Shown here: piece by piece, positions 6,157 to 7,407 of the stretch
Layout of the letters: every line of letters starts with the position of its first letter
Numbering within the stretch: position 1 is the first letter of the stretch
Source of the DNA: Eggerthellaceae bacterium
Lineage (GTDB): Bacteria > Actinomycetota > Coriobacteriia > Coriobacteriales > Eggerthellaceae
Length of the DNA: 7,407 nucleotides
Direction: 5' to 3'
Assembly: GCA_003452695.1 (NCBI GenBank)
Contig: DMNP01000372.1
Span: 1-7,407 of the forward strand
The notes under the pieces: generated by a model
Database searches by the model: none
What the model was told of the DNA's origin: nothing
What the model saw: the letters and a program-made list of their open reading frames with translations, nothing else
Program-made: the position numbers and the translations under genes

Positions 6157-6190
6157 GGCGGGGGCGTTCGGGGATGTGAACGTCTCCGCC
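6157..6190 (+). terminator. Strong hairpin after the small SOS gene, likely terminator
   Basis: A 13-bp stem (6157-6169 with 6178-6190, including two G-U pairs) closes an 8-base loop. It starts 14 bases after the stop codon of the small gene. No T-run follows (next bases GCCGGCC), so it is not a canonical intrinsic terminator. High-GC actinobacteria often use such hairpins without a U-tract. It may insulate nrdR from the SOS promoter. Confidence 0.5.
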
Positions 6191-6245
6191 GCCGGCCGGG
6201 CCATGGGCGGTGGCAAACGGGCAATTCCTTCGCCAATATCGTGCG

Positions 6246-6274
6246 TTCCGTTAGCCGAAAGGCACAGGTATAGT
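6246..6274 (+). promoter_or_regulatory. Possible nrdR promoter
   Basis: TATAGT (6269-6274) is a 5-of-6 match to the -10 box. The -35 region at 17-base spacing is poor (TTCCGT, 6246-6251). The -10 box sits in TATAGTG, which equals one half of the NrdR-box consensus, but the other half is absent. A start near 6281 would leave a leader of about 36 bases before nrdR. Confidence 0.35.
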
Positions 6275-6316
6275 GGTATTCTAAGCGCAACGCAATTTAA
6301 ACGAAGGAGAAACATC

Positions 6317-6763
6317 ATGCGTTGCCCATCTTGCGATTACCAAGAGTCCAAAGTGGTCGATTCTCGGCCCTCCGACGACGGAGCCACGATACGCCGCCGT
6401 CGGGAATGCTTGAACTGCAAGCACCGCTTCACCACCTACGAACGCCTGGGAGACAGTCCGCTGCTCGTCACGAAATCGGACGGGTCGTCCGAAACGTACG
6501 ATCGGAACAAGCTGCTGCGGGGCGTTACGGTTGCCTGCGCGAAGCGCCCGATTACGCCCGACCAGATAACGGGGCTCATCGATAGCATAGAACAGGAACT
6601 TCGATCGGCGCCGCGAAACGAGATAACCTCGAAGGACCTGGGGAACAAGGTGCTCGAGCGCCTGGAAAAGCTCGACGACGTGGCATACGTGCGCTTCGCG
6701 AGCGTCTATAAGGATTTCCAGAACATCGAGGAATTCGCAGCGGCCCTAGAGGAGCTTAGATAG
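6317..6763 (+). CDS. nrdR: Transcriptional repressor NrdR
   Basis: Zinc-finger and ATP-cone regulator that senses ATP/dATP and represses ribonucleotide reductase genes through NrdR boxes. Length is 148 residues, normal. The N-terminal zinc ribbon uses C3, C6, C31 and C34 (MRCPSC and CLNC) and is followed by RRRRECLNCKHRFTTYER, the family signature. The ATP-cone covers roughly 46-136 (KSDGSSETYDRNKLLRGV onward). ATG 6317 is fixed by AAGGAG (6304-6309) at 7-base spacing; the open frame further upstream has no support and crosses the predicted promoter. dut starts one base after the stop, so the two genes are co-transcribed. No reductase gene is in the window, so its targets lie elsewhere. Confidence 0.97.
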   Translation: MRCPSCDYQESKVVDSRPSDDGATIRRRRECLNCKHRFTTYERLGDSPLLVTKSDGSSETYDRNKLLRGVTVACAKRPITPDQITGLIDSIEQELRSAPRNEITSKDLGNKVLERLEKLDDVAYVRFASVYKDFQNIEEFAAALEELR

Positions 6764-6764
6764 C

Positions 6765-7205
6765 ATGAACGAGATATCCGTTCCCGTCAAACGCCTGGAC
6801 AAGACCCTCGACATGCCCGGCTATGCCTACCCGGGCGATGCAGGCCTGGATTTGCGCGCTGCGGAAAGCGCGGTGCTCGCCCCGTTCGAGCGCCGCGCAA
6901 TATCGTGCGGCATCGCCCTTGCCATTCCGCGCGGCTATGCCGGGTTCGTGTTGCCGCGAAGCGGGCTTGCCGCCAAGCATGGCATTTCCATCGTGAACGC
7001 GCCGGGGCTCATCGACAGCGATTACCGCGGAGAGCTGAAGGCCATCTTGGTCAACTTGGACGCGCACGAGCCCTTCGAGATAGCGCACGGCGACCGCATC
7101 GCGCAGCTCGTCATCGCGGCGTACGAACGCGTCGACTGGGAAGAGACGGACACGCTCGACGAGACGGAACGCGGTGCAGGCGGTTTTGGCCACACCGGCG
7201 TCTGA
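6765..7205 (+). CDS. dut: Deoxyuridine 5'-triphosphate nucleotidohydrolase (dUTPase)
   Basis: Hydrolyses dUTP to dUMP and pyrophosphate, keeping uracil out of DNA and supplying dUMP for dTMP synthesis. Length is 146 residues, typical of the homotrimeric family. All five motifs are present in order: I PGDAGLDLRA (23-32), II PRSGLAAKHGI (64-74), III NAPGLIDSDYRGEL (78-91) with the catalytic-water Asp84 and Tyr87, IV GDRIAQLVI (109-117), and V RGAGGFGHTG (136-145), which closes over the substrate. AGGAG (6750-6754) lies inside the end of nrdR, 10 bases before ATG 6765, so expression is tied to nrdR. The following 57 bases hold only a short CCGGC/GCCGG inverted repeat (7208-7222) and the dgt leader. 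Confidence 0.97.
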   Translation: MNEISVPVKRLDKTLDMPGYAYPGDAGLDLRAAESAVLAPFERRAISCGIALAIPRGYAGFVLPRSGLAAKHGISIVNAPGLIDSDYRGELKAILVNLDAHEPFEIAHGDRIAQLVIAAYERVDWEETDTLDETERGAGGFGHTGV

Positions 7206-7262
7206 TCCCGGCGTCCTGCCGGCATTGCATGCGGCGAATAGGAAAGAAAGCAAAGAATAGAA

Positions 7263-7407
7263 ATGATCATCAGAGAACTACGTGAACAACAGGAATACGA
7301 GATCCTCTCTCCCTACGCCTGCAAGGCTGCGGAGAGCAGGGGGCGCGCCCGTGAAGAGGAACCCTGCGAGCTCAGGACGGCGTTTCAGCGCGACCGCGAC
7401 CGCATCA
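7263..7407 (+). CDS. dgt: dGTPase-like HD-domain triphosphohydrolase, 3' end missing
   Basis: Only 48 codons are visible. The N-terminus LSPYACKAAESRGRAREEEP followed by CELRTAFQRDRDRI is the characteristic opening of deoxyguanosinetriphosphate triphosphohydrolase-like proteins, which cleave dNTPs to nucleosides and triphosphate. The HD metal-binding motif lies beyond the right edge. ATG 7263 is the only plausible start after the in-frame TAG at 7239. The nearest Shine-Dalgarno (AGGAAAG, 7240-7246) is 16 bases away, so initiation looks weak. The gene follows dut by 57 bases on the same strand and extends the dNTP-pool block. In related actinobacteria dnaG often comes next, but that cannot be seen here. 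Confidence 0.85.
   Translation, partial: MIIRELREQQEYEILSPYACKAAESRGRAREEEPCELRTAFQRDRDRI

Noticed and set aside
6261..6276. NrdR-box autoregulatory site
   Set aside because: Only the right half (TATAGTG) fits the consensus; the left half matches at about one of eight positions, so it is probably just the -10 box.
6176..6316. N-terminal extension of NrdR from ATG 6176
   Set aside because: NrdR proteins begin at M-x-C-P-x-C; ATG 6317 has a strong Shine-Dalgarno, and the extension overlaps the hairpin and predicted promoter.
7208..7222. Terminator after dut (CCGGC/GCCGG inverted repeat)
   Set aside because: The stem is only 5 bp with no T-run, and dgt follows in the same direction; such short pairings are common in this composition.

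Overview
The window reads as a high-GC bacterial chromosome segment. From about position 1970 rightward it looks like an actinobacterium of the Coriobacteriia (Eggerthellaceae-like) type. The gene order miaB, miaA, hflX, convergent lexA, then nrdR is a known actinobacterial arrangement, CGC is the dominant Arg codon, and a palindromic repeat between miaA and hflX matches one I recall from Coriobacteriia. The left end (rng and the first half of miaB) uses clearly different codons (CGG, AGG and AGA for Arg, ATT for Ile) and has Bacillota/Clostridia-like protein sequence. The change falls inside miaB near the conserved LLGQNVNSYG motif (about 1940-1969). Either the contig joins two genomes or real recombination took place there.

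Layout: 3-1130, the 3' part of an RNase E/G-family gene. 1131-1258, a gap with a small hairpin. 1259-2680, miaB (mosaic). 2688-3686, miaA, whose last seven codons and stop lie in a repeat. 3661-3761, three palindromic repeat units. 3791-5068, hflX, apparently transcribed as a leaderless mRNA. 5055-5708, lexA on the minus strand, overlapping hflX tail to tail by 14 bp. 5709-5815, a lexA/divergent-gene control region with three SOS-box-like sites. 5816-6142, an unrecognised 108-residue protein with a hydrophobic C-terminal tail. 6143-6316, a strong hairpin and a possible nrdR promoter. 6317-6763, nrdR. 6765-7205, dut. 7263 to the right edge, the start of a dGTPase-like HD hydrolase.

How the genes fit together: MiaA and MiaB act in sequence on A37 of tRNAs (i6A, then ms2i6A), and HflX is a ribosome-associated GTPase. 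LexA controls itself and, very probably, the small divergent gene. The position of that gene matches the SOS cell-division inhibitors found next to lexA in other Gram-positives (yneA, and the divS/chiZ type), but its sequence does not look like theirs. NrdR, Dut and the dGTPase-like protein form a dNTP-pool block. The most interesting item is the SOS module: three LexA-like boxes exactly 28 bp apart over two face-to-face promoters, driving an unknown tail-anchored-like protein.
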